The notes under the pieces were generated by a model that was not told the origin of the DNA, searched no databases, and was given only the letters and a program-made list of their open reading frames with translations. Shown piece by piece: positions 8,136-17,408 of a DNA stretch of 64,000 bases. The DNA lies in the NCBI RefSeq assembly GCF_900142735.1, contig NZ_FRBY01000001.1, positions 1,116,001-1,180,000 of the forward strand. The letters are read 5' to 3'. The position numbers and the translations under genes were made by a program. Numbering within the stretch: the first letter of the stretch is position 1; each line of letters starts with the position of its first letter. The DNA comes from Flavobacterium saccharophilum (GTDB lineage Bacteria; Bacteroidota; Bacteroidia; Flavobacteriales; Flavobacteriaceae).

Positions 8136-8659
8136 AAGTAAGTCATATAGAGACATACGAAAATCATAAAGGAATTAAAACAGATTATATTATAAAAGGT
8201 ATTTTCTGAGAAACCTTTTTCTGAAATAAGTATTTTTAAACTTACTCCAATTGAAAAAAGCAGAACAAGACAAAAATAAAACAGGATACCGTTGGTGCTT
8301 AAGCTGCTGGAAAGTAAGTTGGTATAGTTTTTTGTCTTTGATTTAACCTCTGTTATCGATTTAAATAACAAAGAAGTTTTAATCTCAATATTACTATCTT
8401 CAATGTATTCTTTTGCTGTTGAGAATGTAAAACCTTTTTGTGTAAAATAATGATAAGAAACTTTTTGTTTGGATTTTCCAGTCGTTTGAATGCTGTAGTG
8501 AGTTATTACATCAGTGGTTTTTGAAACTGGTAAAACATAATAATCAATGAAACCAATCAAAATAATAAATGTTACTACACCGAGCAGATATATAATTACA
8601 CCTTTATTTTTTACAATAAATTCATTTTTAGTAGAATATCTATGTCTTTGGTCTGCCAT
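8129..8659 (-). CDS. Hypothetical membrane protein with three predicted helices
   Basis: I do not recognise this protein. From ATG 8659 (MADQRHRYSTKNEF) it has about 176 residues; the frame extends upstream to 8725. It shows a hydrophobic helix near the N-terminus (GVIIYLLGVVTFIILIGFI), a polar loop of roughly 80 residues containing several beta-like stretches, and two closely spaced helices at the C-terminus (ILFYFCLVLLFSIGVSLKIL and SFMIFVCLYMTYLF). No lipobox or catalytic motif is visible. It is convergent with the SUKH-like gene and divergent from the macroglobulin gene. Confidence 0.6.
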   Translation of the reverse strand: MADQRHRYSTKNEFIVKNKGVIIYLLGVVTFIILIGFIDYYVLPVSKTTDVITHYSIQTTGKSKQKVSYHYFTQKGFTFSTAKEYIEDSNIEIKTSLLFKSITEVKSKTKNYTNLLSSSLSTNGILFYFCLVLLFSIGVSLKILISEKGFSENTFYNIICFNSFMIFVCLYMTYLF

Positions 8660-8889
8660 TTTGTACATTATTAAACGTTGTGAAATATAGTATTTTACTA
8701 ATTCATTTTCTAAAAACTTCAACAAAAGTTAAATAGTTAGAGTAGCGAATTTTCCTCTTAAAATATTTCAGAAAATACTTTACATTTACTACAATATAAT
8801 TGGCATTTCGCTAGTTATGGTTTTAATAGTAAAATGTTAAAACGTTCTGTCATTTCTTAAAATTCGTAACCCATTAACTCTAAATAAAA

Positions 8890-11800
8890 GTGAAAGCAAA
8901 AGGATTAGTTCTCGTGTTTTGTGTGTTTTTTATTTTTCAATCTTGCGGCAGAAAATCAGCAGCCGATTTCAATTCCGATTTTTCATTATTTAAAGAGTAT
9001 ATAGTCAGTTTCACGGGGGGGATAGTCTCGTCGGAATCTGATATTCGGGTGGTTTTGGCTTTCGATAAAAAAGACTGGAAAGCCAATCAGGTTTTAGACA
9101 GCGATTTGTTTGATATTTCTCCAAGTGTTGACGGAAAAGTCGTGGCACTTTCCCCAAATACAATTGCTTTTATTCCGGAAAAAAAGTTGAAACCGGGAAC
9201 AGAATATCAGGTTACTTTAAACTTAGATAAAATCATCACACTTCCAAAAGAGAAAGAAAAAGAACTCTCTGATTTCAATTTTACGGTCAAAACCATAAAA
9301 CAGGATTTTACGATAAATACGGTTGATATTCAATCCTACAGCAAAGAATATCAATACCTAAACTGCGTTCTTAAAACGGCAGATAATATTGATATTGAAA
9401 CCGCTAAAAAGTTAGTTGAAGCCAATCAAAAGGGGAATAATCTTAAAATTAAATTTGAGAAAAATTCAGGTTCCGGAAAAGAATTCCATTTTATAATTGA
9501 CAGTATTCAGCGTTATTCTGAAGCAACAAATCTGGAGATTATTTACGACGGAAGCGATTTTGATATTGACCAGAAAGGACAAATCGATGTTCCGATTACG
9601 AATATAAACGAATTTAAAATCGTTAAAGTTGAAGTTCCCGACGGAAGCAACCAATCGGTTTGGATTAATTTTTCTGAGCCCTTAGAAAAAGGGCAGGATT
9701 TTGCAGGTTTGGTTTCGATCCAGAATACCAATAATTTAAAATTCTCCACTCAGGGGAATTTGCTGAAAGTGTATTTCAACACTGAAAAAGCACCTGTTCA
9801 AAAGGAAGTTACTGTTTCTGTTCCAGTAGAAGAAACTGCGGTTTCGTTAGTAGATTCGGCTGCAGTTGTGGTTGATAGTGCTGCGGCGGTTGTCGACGAT
9901 GCCGTAGAAGTGGTTCAGGAAGAAGAAACCACAGCAGAACCCGAACAAATTTTGGCCGGAGATTTATTGATTGAAGTTTTTCAGGGAATTGAAAGTCAGT
10001 ACGGTAAAAAAATGGATGCGAATTACACTGAGAAAATCTCTTTTGACCAAATCAAACCAAGCATCAAATTCATTAAAAACGGAACTATTTTACCAAGTTC
10101 TAATAATTTAAAACTGAATTTCGAAGCCGTAAACTTAAGTGCTGTTGATGTAAAAGTATATAAAATTTACAAAAATAACATTCTGCAGTTTTTGCAGTAC
10201 AATGAATTAAACGGAGCTCAAAATCTCAAGAAAGTGGCTCAGCCCATTGCCAAGACTACTTTGAATTTAATTGAAAGCAAATTGATAAACCCAGCTAAAT
10301 GGAACACTTTTGCTTTGGATTTATCTAAAATCATCACACCGGAACCGGGAGCAATCTATCGCGTAGAATTCGTGTACAAAAAGAAATATTCTCTATACAA
10401 ATGCGAAACTTCAGAGGCTGATCAAAATGAAGAAGAGGAAGAAGAAGTCGATGAAAATGATGTGAACTATAGTGAGAACTCTTACGATGATTATTATTAC
10501 GACGATTACGAATGGAGAGAAAGCCAGGATCCTTGTACAAGTTCTTATTATTACAATGCTAAAATCGCAACTAATATTCTGGCAACAGATTTAGGTGTAA
10601 TTGCAAAAAGAGGCGAAAATAAATCGTATGTATTCGCCGTAAACAATATTGTAACAACAGAACCAGTTTCAAATGCAAGAGTTGATTTGTATACGTATCA
10701 ACAACAAAAAATCGCTACTGCCGCAACAAGTAGTGAAGGAATTGCTTCTTTTCAGCTGAATAAATTTGCCTATTTTGCTATTGTTTCTTTAGGAAATCAG
10801 TCCACTTACGTAAAGCTGGATGACGGACTTTCGTTGTCTGTCAGTAATTTTGATGTTGCCGGCGAAACTTTGCAAAAAGGTTTAAAAGGATTTATTTATG
10901 GAGAACGTGGCGTTTGGCGTCCGGGCGATAATTTGTATTTGTCTTTCATTTTGAATGATGCATCAAATAAACTTCCGAAATCACATCCAATCAAATTTAG
11001 ATTGAATGATCCAAATGGTAAGACTGTTTATCAGACGGTTCAAAAAACAAATGAATTAAATCATTATGCTTTTACGGTTCCGACAAGCCAGGATGCGCCA
11101 ACAGGAAATTGGGAAGCAATGGTAAGTGTTGGTGGCGCTAAATTTTACAAAAGTATCAAAATCGAAACGATTAAACCGAATCGTTTAAAAATAAAAAACA
11201 CTTTCTCAAGAAAGACACTTTCATCTTCTTATCCAAATACCAGTAATCTCGAAGTGACTTGGCTTCACGGTGCCATTGCTAAAAATCTGAATGTAGAAAT
11301 GCAGGCGAAATTTTCTCAGCAAACCACCACTTTTAAAGGGTATGAGAAATTTAGTTTTGATGATTTAGTACGTCAATTCAGTACAGAAGAAATAAATGTT
11401 TTCTCCGGAAAATTAAATGAAAACGGAAAGGCTTCTGTAAATATTCAGCCAAAATTACAAGGTCAGGCGCCGGGAATGCTTCGTGCCTCATTCATTACAA
11501 AAGTGTACGAAGAAGGAGGAGATTTTAGTACCGATGTAATTTCGACTACTTATTCGCCATATAAAACTTATGTCGGAATTAAATCGCCGGAACCTAATAA
11601 ATATGGAATGCTGGAAACCAGAACCAACAATCGTTTTGATATTGTAACGGTTGATGAAAATGGAAGACCAAAATCGGTTAGAAATCTTGAAGTAAAAGTG
11701 TATAAAGTAGAATGGCGCTGGTGGTGGGATGCATCAAGTGATAATCTATCGAATTATAATTCTTCGAACGCAACGACTTCATATAAAACATTTGTAATCA

Positions 11801-14568
11801 ATACCGATTCAAGCGGAAAAGGAAGTGTTCAGTTTTCGTTAACCGATGAAGAATGGGGACGTTATTTAATTCGTGTTTCAGATAATGCAGATGGTCATGC
11901 AACAGCTTTAACTGTAAATATTGATTGGCCAATTTGGTCTGGAAAAACGCGTAATAGAGATGCTTCAACCGCCAATATGTTGGTTTTCTCTACAGATAAG
12001 AAAAACTATGCTGTTGGAGAAAAAGCACAGATTTCTTTCCCTTCAAGTGAAGGTGGAAGAGCTTTAATCTCTATCGAAAACGGATCAAAAGTGGTACAGA
12101 CCATATGGGCAAAAACACAAAAAGGAGAAACAAAAGTTGAAGTTCCAATTACTTCTGCAATGGCTCCGAACGTGTATTTCAATATTACATTATTGCAACC
12201 ACATGCTTCAACGAAAAATGATTCGCCAATTCGTATGTACGGAATTGTTCCAATTGAAGTGGTGGATAAGAATACCATTTTGGTACCAACACTTTCAATG
12301 CCGGATGTATTAAAACCAGAGCAAACTTTTACGGTAAAAGTGGGAGAAAAAACCGGAAAAGAAATGACCTATACCATTGCAGTTGTGGATGAAGGTTTGC
12401 TTGATTTAACCCGTTTTAAAACGCCAAATGCGTGGGATAGTTTTTATGTTCGTGAAGCTTTAGGTGTTAAAACCTGGGATATTTATGATGATGTGATTGG
12501 AGCATATGGTGGAAAAATAAATCAGATTTTCAGTATTGGTGGAGACCAGGATTTAGGCGGCGGAAAAGCTAAAAAAGCAAATCGTTTTAAACCTGTGGTA
12601 TTGTATTACGGTCCGTTTAAATTAGAAAAAGGACAGACGAAGTCACATCAATTAAAATTACCAAAATATATTGGTTCAGTTCGAACTATGGTGGTTGCGG
12701 GAGATGCGAACACAAGCGCTTATGGAAGTGTTGAAAAAGCAACTCCTGTTAAAAGTCCGTTGATGGTTTTGGCTTCGTTACCACGAAAAATTTCGCCTTC
12801 AGAAAAAGTAACGATTCCGGTTACGGTTTTTGCCACAGAGAATAATATCAAAAATGTTTCGATTCAGATTAAAACAAGCAACGGATTAAAAGTTATGGGA
12901 AGTGCAACGCAATCCTTGACTTTTGCTTCGCCTGATGAAAAAATGGCCTATTTTAATTTGGTTGTGGGTTCTGCAACCGGAATTGCGAAAGTGCAGGTTA
13001 TTGCGACTTCAGGAAGAGAGAAATCGGTTTATGATGTTGAAATCGATATGACGAATCCGAATCCGGTTACGAATACTTTTACAGATGTAATTCTGCCACC
13101 AAACAGCACCAAAATGATTTCATGGAAAACTTTTGGAGTTTCAGGAAGCAATAAAGCAAGATTGGAGGTTTCGTCAATGCCAACAATGAATTTGAATGGA
13201 AGATTGCAATATCTTATTCAATATCCGCACGGATGTGTGGAACAAACGACTTCTTCTGTCTTTCCACAATTGTATTTAAATGATGTTGTTGATTTGGATG
13301 CGACGCGAAAAGGAATTATTCAAAAGAATATAACAGCCGGAATTACAAGATTAGGAAGTTTTCAATTATCAAATGGAGGAGTGGCTTACTGGCAAGGCAA
13401 TACAATTGCAGATGATTGGGGAACTTCATATGCCGGACATTTCCTGATTGAAGCAGAGAAAAAAGGATATGTGTTGCCAATTAATTTCAAATCAAAATGG
13501 ATTTCGTATCAACAACGCGAAGCAAAACAATGGCGTTTTGAAGCGAAATACGGAAATGATTTAGCTCAGGCTTACAGATTGTACACGTTGGCTTTAGCTG
13601 GAAATGCCGATTTATCTTCGATGAACAGATTGAGAGAAACCAAAGGAATTTCGAACGAAAGTAAGCTGCGTTTAGCGGCGGCGTACGTTTTGGCCGGACA
13701 AAAATCAGCTGGATTGAACTTGTTTTTACATAGCAAAATTGAAGAAGAATCCAGTAACTATAATTATTACTATTATGGTTCAAGCGAAAGAAACAGAGCA
13801 ATGGCTTTAGAAACCATGTTGCTTTTGGGGCAAAAACAAAAAGCATTTGTGATGGCTACAAAATTAGCCAAACAAATGTCAAACAATCAATGGATGAGCA
13901 CGCAAACCACGGCTTATTGTTTGTATGCCATGTCTAAATTCGCAGTGAGTAACGGTCCAAAAGGAATCAATATTCAGTTTAGCAAAAACGGAAAAGGCGA
14001 GACGATAAATACTCAAAAAACAATCGCAGACAGAAGTTTGATTGCTCAAACGGGTGCTAATAGCATAACACTAAAAAACATTAAAAATAACACGGTTTAC
14101 GTTCGTGTTTTAAACACTGGGATATTGCCAATCGGACAAGAGAAAGCAATTGAGACTGATGTTTCCGCCTCTATTGTTTTCAAAAACAGAAAAGGAAGCA
14201 TTATTAATGTTTCTAAAATTAGTCAGGGAACTGAATTCATTGCTGAAGTGACGATAAGAAATCAGAGAAATGAACATGTTGAAAATGTAGCATTATCGCA
14301 AATTCTGCCTTCAGGTTTTGAAATTGTAAATACCCGTTTTACCGATTACGGGGATGCAACAAACAACATTGCAGATTATATTGATATTCGTGATGACAGA
14401 ACTAATTTCTATTTTGGAATGAAAGCCGGAGAAACAAAAGTATTCCGAATTTTGTTGAACGCTTCTTATCTTGGGAATTATTATTTGCCAGGGTTGCAAT
14501 GCGAGGCGATGTATGATAATACATTCCTGGCCAGAACAAAAGGATTCTGGGTTGAGGTGGTAAAATAA
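8890..14568 (+). CDS. Bacterial alpha-2-macroglobulin lipoprotein (YfhM-like)
   Basis: 1892 residues starting with GTG at 8890; an in-frame TAA lies 9 nt upstream, so this is the first possible start. A lipobox (FIFQSCGRK) places the lipidated Cys at 19. MG-type beta domains follow, including the typical YGERGVWRPGDNLYLSF segment. The internal thioester motif PHGCVEQTTS is intact (Cys about 1449, Gln about 1452), followed by the helical thioester-domain repeats. An Asp/Glu/Tyr-rich stretch sits near residues 510-550. Such proteins trap invading proteases covalently in the periplasm and are paired with PbpC, exactly as here. Length fits the family (about 1600-1900). Confidence 0.93.
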   Translation: MKAKGLVLVFCVFFIFQSCGRKSAADFNSDFSLFKEYIVSFTGGIVSSESDIRVVLAFDKKDWKANQVLDSDLFDISPSVDGKVVALSPNTIAFIPEKKLKPGTEYQVTLNLDKIITLPKEKEKELSDFNFTVKTIKQDFTINTVDIQSYSKEYQYLNCVLKTADNIDIETAKKLVEANQKGNNLKIKFEKNSGSGKEFHFIIDSIQRYSEATNLEIIYDGSDFDIDQKGQIDVPITNINEFKIVKVEVPDGSNQSVWINFSEPLEKGQDFAGLVSIQNTNNLKFSTQGNLLKVYFNTEKAPVQKEVTVSVPVEETAVSLVDSAAVVVDSAAAVVDDAVEVVQEEETTAEPEQILAGDLLIEVFQGIESQYGKKMDANYTEKISFDQIKPSIKFIKNGTILPSSNNLKLNFEAVNLSAVDVKVYKIYKNNILQFLQYNELNGAQNLKKVAQPIAKTTLNLIESKLINPAKWNTFALDLSKIITPEPGAIYRVEFVYKKKYSLYKCETSEADQNEEEEEEVDENDVNYSENSYDDYYYDDYEWRESQDPCTSSYYYNAKIATNILATDLGVIAKRGENKSYVFAVNNIVTTEPVSNARVDLYTYQQQKIATAATSSEGIASFQLNKFAYFAIVSLGNQSTYVKLDDGLSLSVSNFDVAGETLQKGLKGFIYGERGVWRPGDNLYLSFILNDASNKLPKSHPIKFRLNDPNGKTVYQTVQKTNELNHYAFTVPTSQDAPTGNWEAMVSVGGAKFYKSIKIETIKPNRLKIKNTFSRKTLSSSYPNTSNLEVTWLHGAIAKNLNVEMQAKFSQQTTTFKGYEKFSFDDLVRQFSTEEINVFSGKLNENGKASVNIQPKLQGQAPGMLRASFITKVYEEGGDFSTDVISTTYSPYKTYVGIKSPEPNKYGMLETRTNNRFDIVTVDENGRPKSVRNLEVKVYKVEWRWWWDASSDNLSNYNSSNATTSYKTFVINTDSSGKGSVQFSLTDEEWGRYLIRVSDNADGHATALTVNIDWPIWSGKTRNRDASTANMLVFSTDKKNYAVGEKAQISFPSSEGGRALISIENGSKVVQTIWAKTQKGETKVEVPITSAMAPNVYFNITLLQPHASTKNDSPIRMYGIVPIEVVDKNTILVPTLSMPDVLKPEQTFTVKVGEKTGKEMTYTIAVVDEGLLDLTRFKTPNAWDSFYVREALGVKTWDIYDDVIGAYGGKINQIFSIGGDQDLGGGKAKKANRFKPVVLYYGPFKLEKGQTKSHQLKLPKYIGSVRTMVVAGDANTSAYGSVEKATPVKSPLMVLASLPRKISPSEKVTIPVTVFATENNIKNVSIQIKTSNGLKVMGSATQSLTFASPDEKMAYFNLVVGSATGIAKVQVIATSGREKSVYDVEIDMTNPNPVTNTFTDVILPPNSTKMISWKTFGVSGSNKARLEVSSMPTMNLNGRLQYLIQYPHGCVEQTTSSVFPQLYLNDVVDLDATRKGIIQKNITAGITRLGSFQLSNGGVAYWQGNTIADDWGTSYAGHFLIEAEKKGYVLPINFKSKWISYQQREAKQWRFEAKYGNDLAQAYRLYTLALAGNADLSSMNRLRETKGISNESKLRLAAAYVLAGQKSAGLNLFLHSKIEEESSNYNYYYYGSSERNRAMALETMLLLGQKQKAFVMATKLAKQMSNNQWMSTQTTAYCLYAMSKFAVSNGPKGINIQFSKNGKGETINTQKTIADRSLIAQTGANSITLKNIKNNTVYVRVLNTGILPIGQEKAIETDVSASIVFKNRKGSIINVSKISQGTEFIAEVTIRNQRNEHVENVALSQILPSGFEIVNTRFTDYGDATNNIADYIDIRDDRTNFYFGMKAGETKVFRILLNASYLGNYYLPGLQCEAMYDNTFLARTKGFWVEVVK

Positions 14569-14570
14569 AG

Positions 14571-14637
14571 TCTCACGCAGATTTAGCAGATCGGGCAGAT
14601 AAAAAAAATCTCCAAAATCTGCTAAATCTGCGGGAGA
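14571..14637. repeat. Intercistronic REP-like hairpin
   Basis: Arms CGCAGATTTAGCAGAT (14576-14591) and its exact complement (14617-14632) enclose a 25-nt loop; flanking TCTC and GAGA can extend the stem. The element lies between the macroglobulin gene and pbpC. The same CGCAGATTT core recurs at 17322-17331. It is followed by CTTAGCGAACTTTGCGGTTA, which also looks like a common Flavobacterium intergenic module. Confidence 0.75.
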
Positions 14638-14675
14638 AAAAACTTAGCGAACTTTGCGGTTAAATAATCAGTAAG

Positions 14676-17051
14676 TTGAAAAATAAATTAATAGCGTTCT
14701 CACAACGCATTATAAATTGGATAAAAAAGAATAAAATAAAGTCAGCAATTGCATTTTTGCTCTTGCTGATTTATTATTTCTCTATACCACGAACATTATT
14801 TCAAGAGCCTTATTCAACGGTAATTGAAAGCAAAGAAGGAGAATTACTTGGCGCGAAAATAGCCGATGACGGACAATGGCGTTTTCCTGCCCAAGACAGT
14901 GTGCCTGATAAATTCAAAAAATGTATTGTCTATTTTGAAGACGAATATTTCTATAAACATCCCGGATTTAATCCCGTGGCAATGGTAAACGCCATTAAAC
15001 AAAACAGAAAAGCCGGAAAAGTTGTTCGAGGCGGAAGTACATTAACACAGCAAGTTATTCGTTTATCCAGAAAAGGAAAAGGCAGAACTTATTTTGAAAA
15101 ATTAATCGAAATTATTCTCGCAACCCGACTAGAGTTGGGGTATTCTAAAAATGAAATTTTAGAAATGTATGCGGCTCATGCGCCTTTTGGAGGGAATGTC
15201 GTTGGTTTAGAAATGGCTTCATGGCGTTATTTTGGAGTGCAATCGAATCAACTTTCATGGGCGGAGAATGCAACTTTAGCCGTTTTACCAAATGCACCAA
15301 GTTTAATTTATCCAGGAAAAAACCAAATTAAGTTACTGAATAAACGTAATAGATTATTATTGAAATTGCATCAGGAAGGTATAATTGACAAGCAGACTTA
15401 CGAATTATCAATCGATGAGCCATTACCACAAAAACCATATGATTTGCCTCAAATAGCACCTCATTTATTGCAGCGCGTGGCTAAGAATGAAGAAGGAACT
15501 CGCGTAAAAACTACGATTGATTATGCTCTACAGAATAGAGTCAATCAAATTGCGAAGTATTATTACAATCAATATAGACAGAATGAAGTAAATAATCTGG
15601 CGATTTTAGTAATTGATGTTTCGAAAAGAAACGTTATGAGTTATGTTGGAAATGCTACAACAGATAAAGACCATCAAAAAGATGTCGATATTATTGATGC
15701 ACCAAGAAGTACCGGAAGTATTCTAAAACCGCTTTTATACGCCGGAATGCTGGACGACGGCGAATTGTTGCCAAATACTTTAGTGGCCGATGTACCAACA
15801 CAAATCGCAGGATATACACCGCAGAATTTTAATCTCACATTTGATGGCGCAGTTCCGGCACATCGTGCATTGTCAAGATCTTTGAATATTCCGGCAGTTT
15901 TAATGCTGCAGGATTTTGGTGTAAATAAGTTTTATGAAGAATTGCAAAAATTCAAATTAAGAGATATTAATAAAACGCCAGATCATTATGGATTATCTCT
16001 TATTCTGGGAGGTGCCGAAAGTAATTTATGGGATTTGTGCCGAACGTATGCAGGATTATCTTCAACGTTGAATTATTATGTTAAAAATCAAGCGAAGTAT
16101 CGAACTAAAGAATTTGCAGAATTAAATTATAAAAATGATTTTGAACATGATTTTGGTTCAGAAACAGATCAGAAGAATATAGTGGGAGCGGGAGCAATTT
16201 GGCTGACGTATAATGCAATGGAAGAAGTGAACCGGCCAGAAGGAGACGAAGCCTGGAAGTTTTATGACAGTTCGTTGAAAATTGCCTGGAAAACGGGAAC
16301 CAGTTTTGGAAATCGAGATGCCTGGGCTATTGGAACCAATTCAAAATATGTGGTTGGAATCTGGGTCGGAAATGCAACGGGCGAAGGAAGACCGACTTTA
16401 ACTGGAGTGACCAGCGCGGCGCCAATTTTATTTGATGTTTTTAATTTATTGCCGAGACAAAAGTGGTTTGAAACGCCTTATAAAGATTTAGAAGAAGTTG
16501 AGGTTTGTCGACTAAGCGGCTATTTGGCTAAAGAAGATTGTCCAAAAATCAAGCAATGGGTTTCTAAAAAAGGAAAATCTACCGCTGTTTGTCCGTATCA
16601 TAAAAAGGTTCATTTAGATAAAACGGAGCGATTTCAAGTAAATAGCAGTTGTGAAAGTGTTGATAATATTGTAACCAAAAGTTGGTTTGTTTTGCCTCCT
16701 GTTATGGCGTGGTATTACAAAAGTCAGCATATTGAATATTTACCTTTGCCTCCATTTAAAGAAGATTGTCAGGGAACACAAGCGACGACAATGGATTTTA
16801 TTTATCCAAAAACGAACAGTAAAATTTATTTGACGAAGAATTTTAATAGTGAAGTGCAGCCTGTAATTTTGAAAGTAGCTTATTCAGAAAGAGATAAAGA
16901 ATTGTTTTGGTATGTTGATGATGTTTATAAAGCAACAACCAAAACGTTTCATGAATTGCCAATTACGCCAACTTCGGGAATACATTATATCACGGTTGTA
17001 GATGTTTTTGGAAATGAAATTAGGAGGAAAATTGAAATTGTGAGGGAATAA
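14676..17051 (+). CDS. pbpC: Penicillin-binding protein 1C
   Basis: 791 residues starting with TTG at 14676. No in-frame ATG precedes the membrane anchor (about residues 23-40), so TTG is the likely start. The GT51 transglycosylase domain comes first (FEDEYFYKHPGFNPVAM, GGSTLTQQVIRL). Then comes the transpeptidase domain with SxxK at S348-K351, a SLN-type motif (SRSLNIP) and KTGTS at 539-543. The C-terminal domain (from about 610) is the PBP1C-specific extension, with several cysteines. The enzyme polymerises and crosslinks peptidoglycan in the periplasm. Pairing with alpha-2-macroglobulin is conserved in many Gram-negatives and suggests joint repair and defence. Confidence 0.95.
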   Translation: MKNKLIAFSQRIINWIKKNKIKSAIAFLLLLIYYFSIPRTLFQEPYSTVIESKEGELLGAKIADDGQWRFPAQDSVPDKFKKCIVYFEDEYFYKHPGFNPVAMVNAIKQNRKAGKVVRGGSTLTQQVIRLSRKGKGRTYFEKLIEIILATRLELGYSKNEILEMYAAHAPFGGNVVGLEMASWRYFGVQSNQLSWAENATLAVLPNAPSLIYPGKNQIKLLNKRNRLLLKLHQEGIIDKQTYELSIDEPLPQKPYDLPQIAPHLLQRVAKNEEGTRVKTTIDYALQNRVNQIAKYYYNQYRQNEVNNLAILVIDVSKRNVMSYVGNATTDKDHQKDVDIIDAPRSTGSILKPLLYAGMLDDGELLPNTLVADVPTQIAGYTPQNFNLTFDGAVPAHRALSRSLNIPAVLMLQDFGVNKFYEELQKFKLRDINKTPDHYGLSLILGGAESNLWDLCRTYAGLSSTLNYYVKNQAKYRTKEFAELNYKNDFEHDFGSETDQKNIVGAGAIWLTYNAMEEVNRPEGDEAWKFYDSSLKIAWKTGTSFGNRDAWAIGTNSKYVVGIWVGNATGEGRPTLTGVTSAAPILFDVFNLLPRQKWFETPYKDLEEVEVCRLSGYLAKEDCPKIKQWVSKKGKSTAVCPYHKKVHLDKTERFQVNSSCESVDNIVTKSWFVLPPVMAWYYKSQHIEYLPLPPFKEDCQGTQATTMDFIYPKTNSKIYLTKNFNSEVQPVILKVAYSERDKELFWYVDDVYKATTKTFHELPITPTSGIHYITVVDVFGNEIRRKIEIVRE

Positions 17052-17061
17052 ATGAAAAATA

Positions 17062-17095
17062 AATTCCAATTTTAAAATCCCAAATTTCAAATCAG
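17062..17095. repeat. AATTCCAA-type intergenic repeat fragment
   Basis: An A/T-rich stretch with AATTCCAATTTTAAAATCCC and CAAATTTC, resembling the more regular copies at 29353-29400 and 48410-48458. This copy is degenerate. Confidence 0.4.
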
Positions 17096-17117
17096 GAAAA
17101 TTGCAGCTAAAAAAATA

Positions 17118-17356
17118 GCCACGAATTCACGAATTATTTTGTGAGTTTGTGGCTGTGTTTTTACCACAAATTACACAAATTAACACAAATTTAATTAGTG
17201 AAAATTTGTGGTAAACTTTTTTAAATCTGGTAAATTTGTTTCACGGAGATGTTGCAGATTTAGGTAGGTTTTATTTGATTTAATAAAAAAAAATCTGTGT
17301 GCATCTGCTCAAATCTTTTTTAAATCTGCGTGAAAAATAATTCGTGAATTCGTGGC
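17118..17356. repeat. Nested (Russian-doll) inverted repeat, 239 bp
   Basis: Outer arms of 23 bp are perfect: 17118-17140 (begins GCCACGAATTCACGAATT) and 17334-17356. Inside, TTACCACAAATT (17161-17172) pairs with AATTTGTGGTAA (17203-17214). A third imperfect pair is TTTCACGGAGAT with AAATCTGCGTGAAA (17322-17335). The left outer arm can alternatively pair locally with GTGAGTTTGTGGC (17141-17153). The element fills most of the 357-bp space between pbpC and the convergent RNase G gene. No gene was seen in it. Confidence 0.8.
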
Positions 17357-17373
17357 GAAAAAAAAATCCATAA

Positions 17374-17405
17374 AAAAACCGCCAATCTTTCGAGAGGCGG
17401 TTTTT
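17374..17405. terminator. Bidirectional terminator between pbpC and RNase G gene
   Basis: AAAAACCGCC (17374-17383) and GGCGGTTTTT (17396-17405) flank a 12-nt loop. The A- and T-runs suit termination in both directions for these convergent genes. Confidence 0.85.
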
Positions 17406-17408
17406 GTT

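Noticed and set aside
13487..13846. A 119-codon open frame on the minus strand
   Set aside because: It lies wholly inside the macroglobulin gene on the opposite strand, has no recognisable domain, and its composition follows from the codon use of the real gene.
17118..17356. A CRISPR array or an insertion sequence
   Set aside because: The repeats are inverted, not regularly spaced direct repeats, and there is no transposase frame inside.
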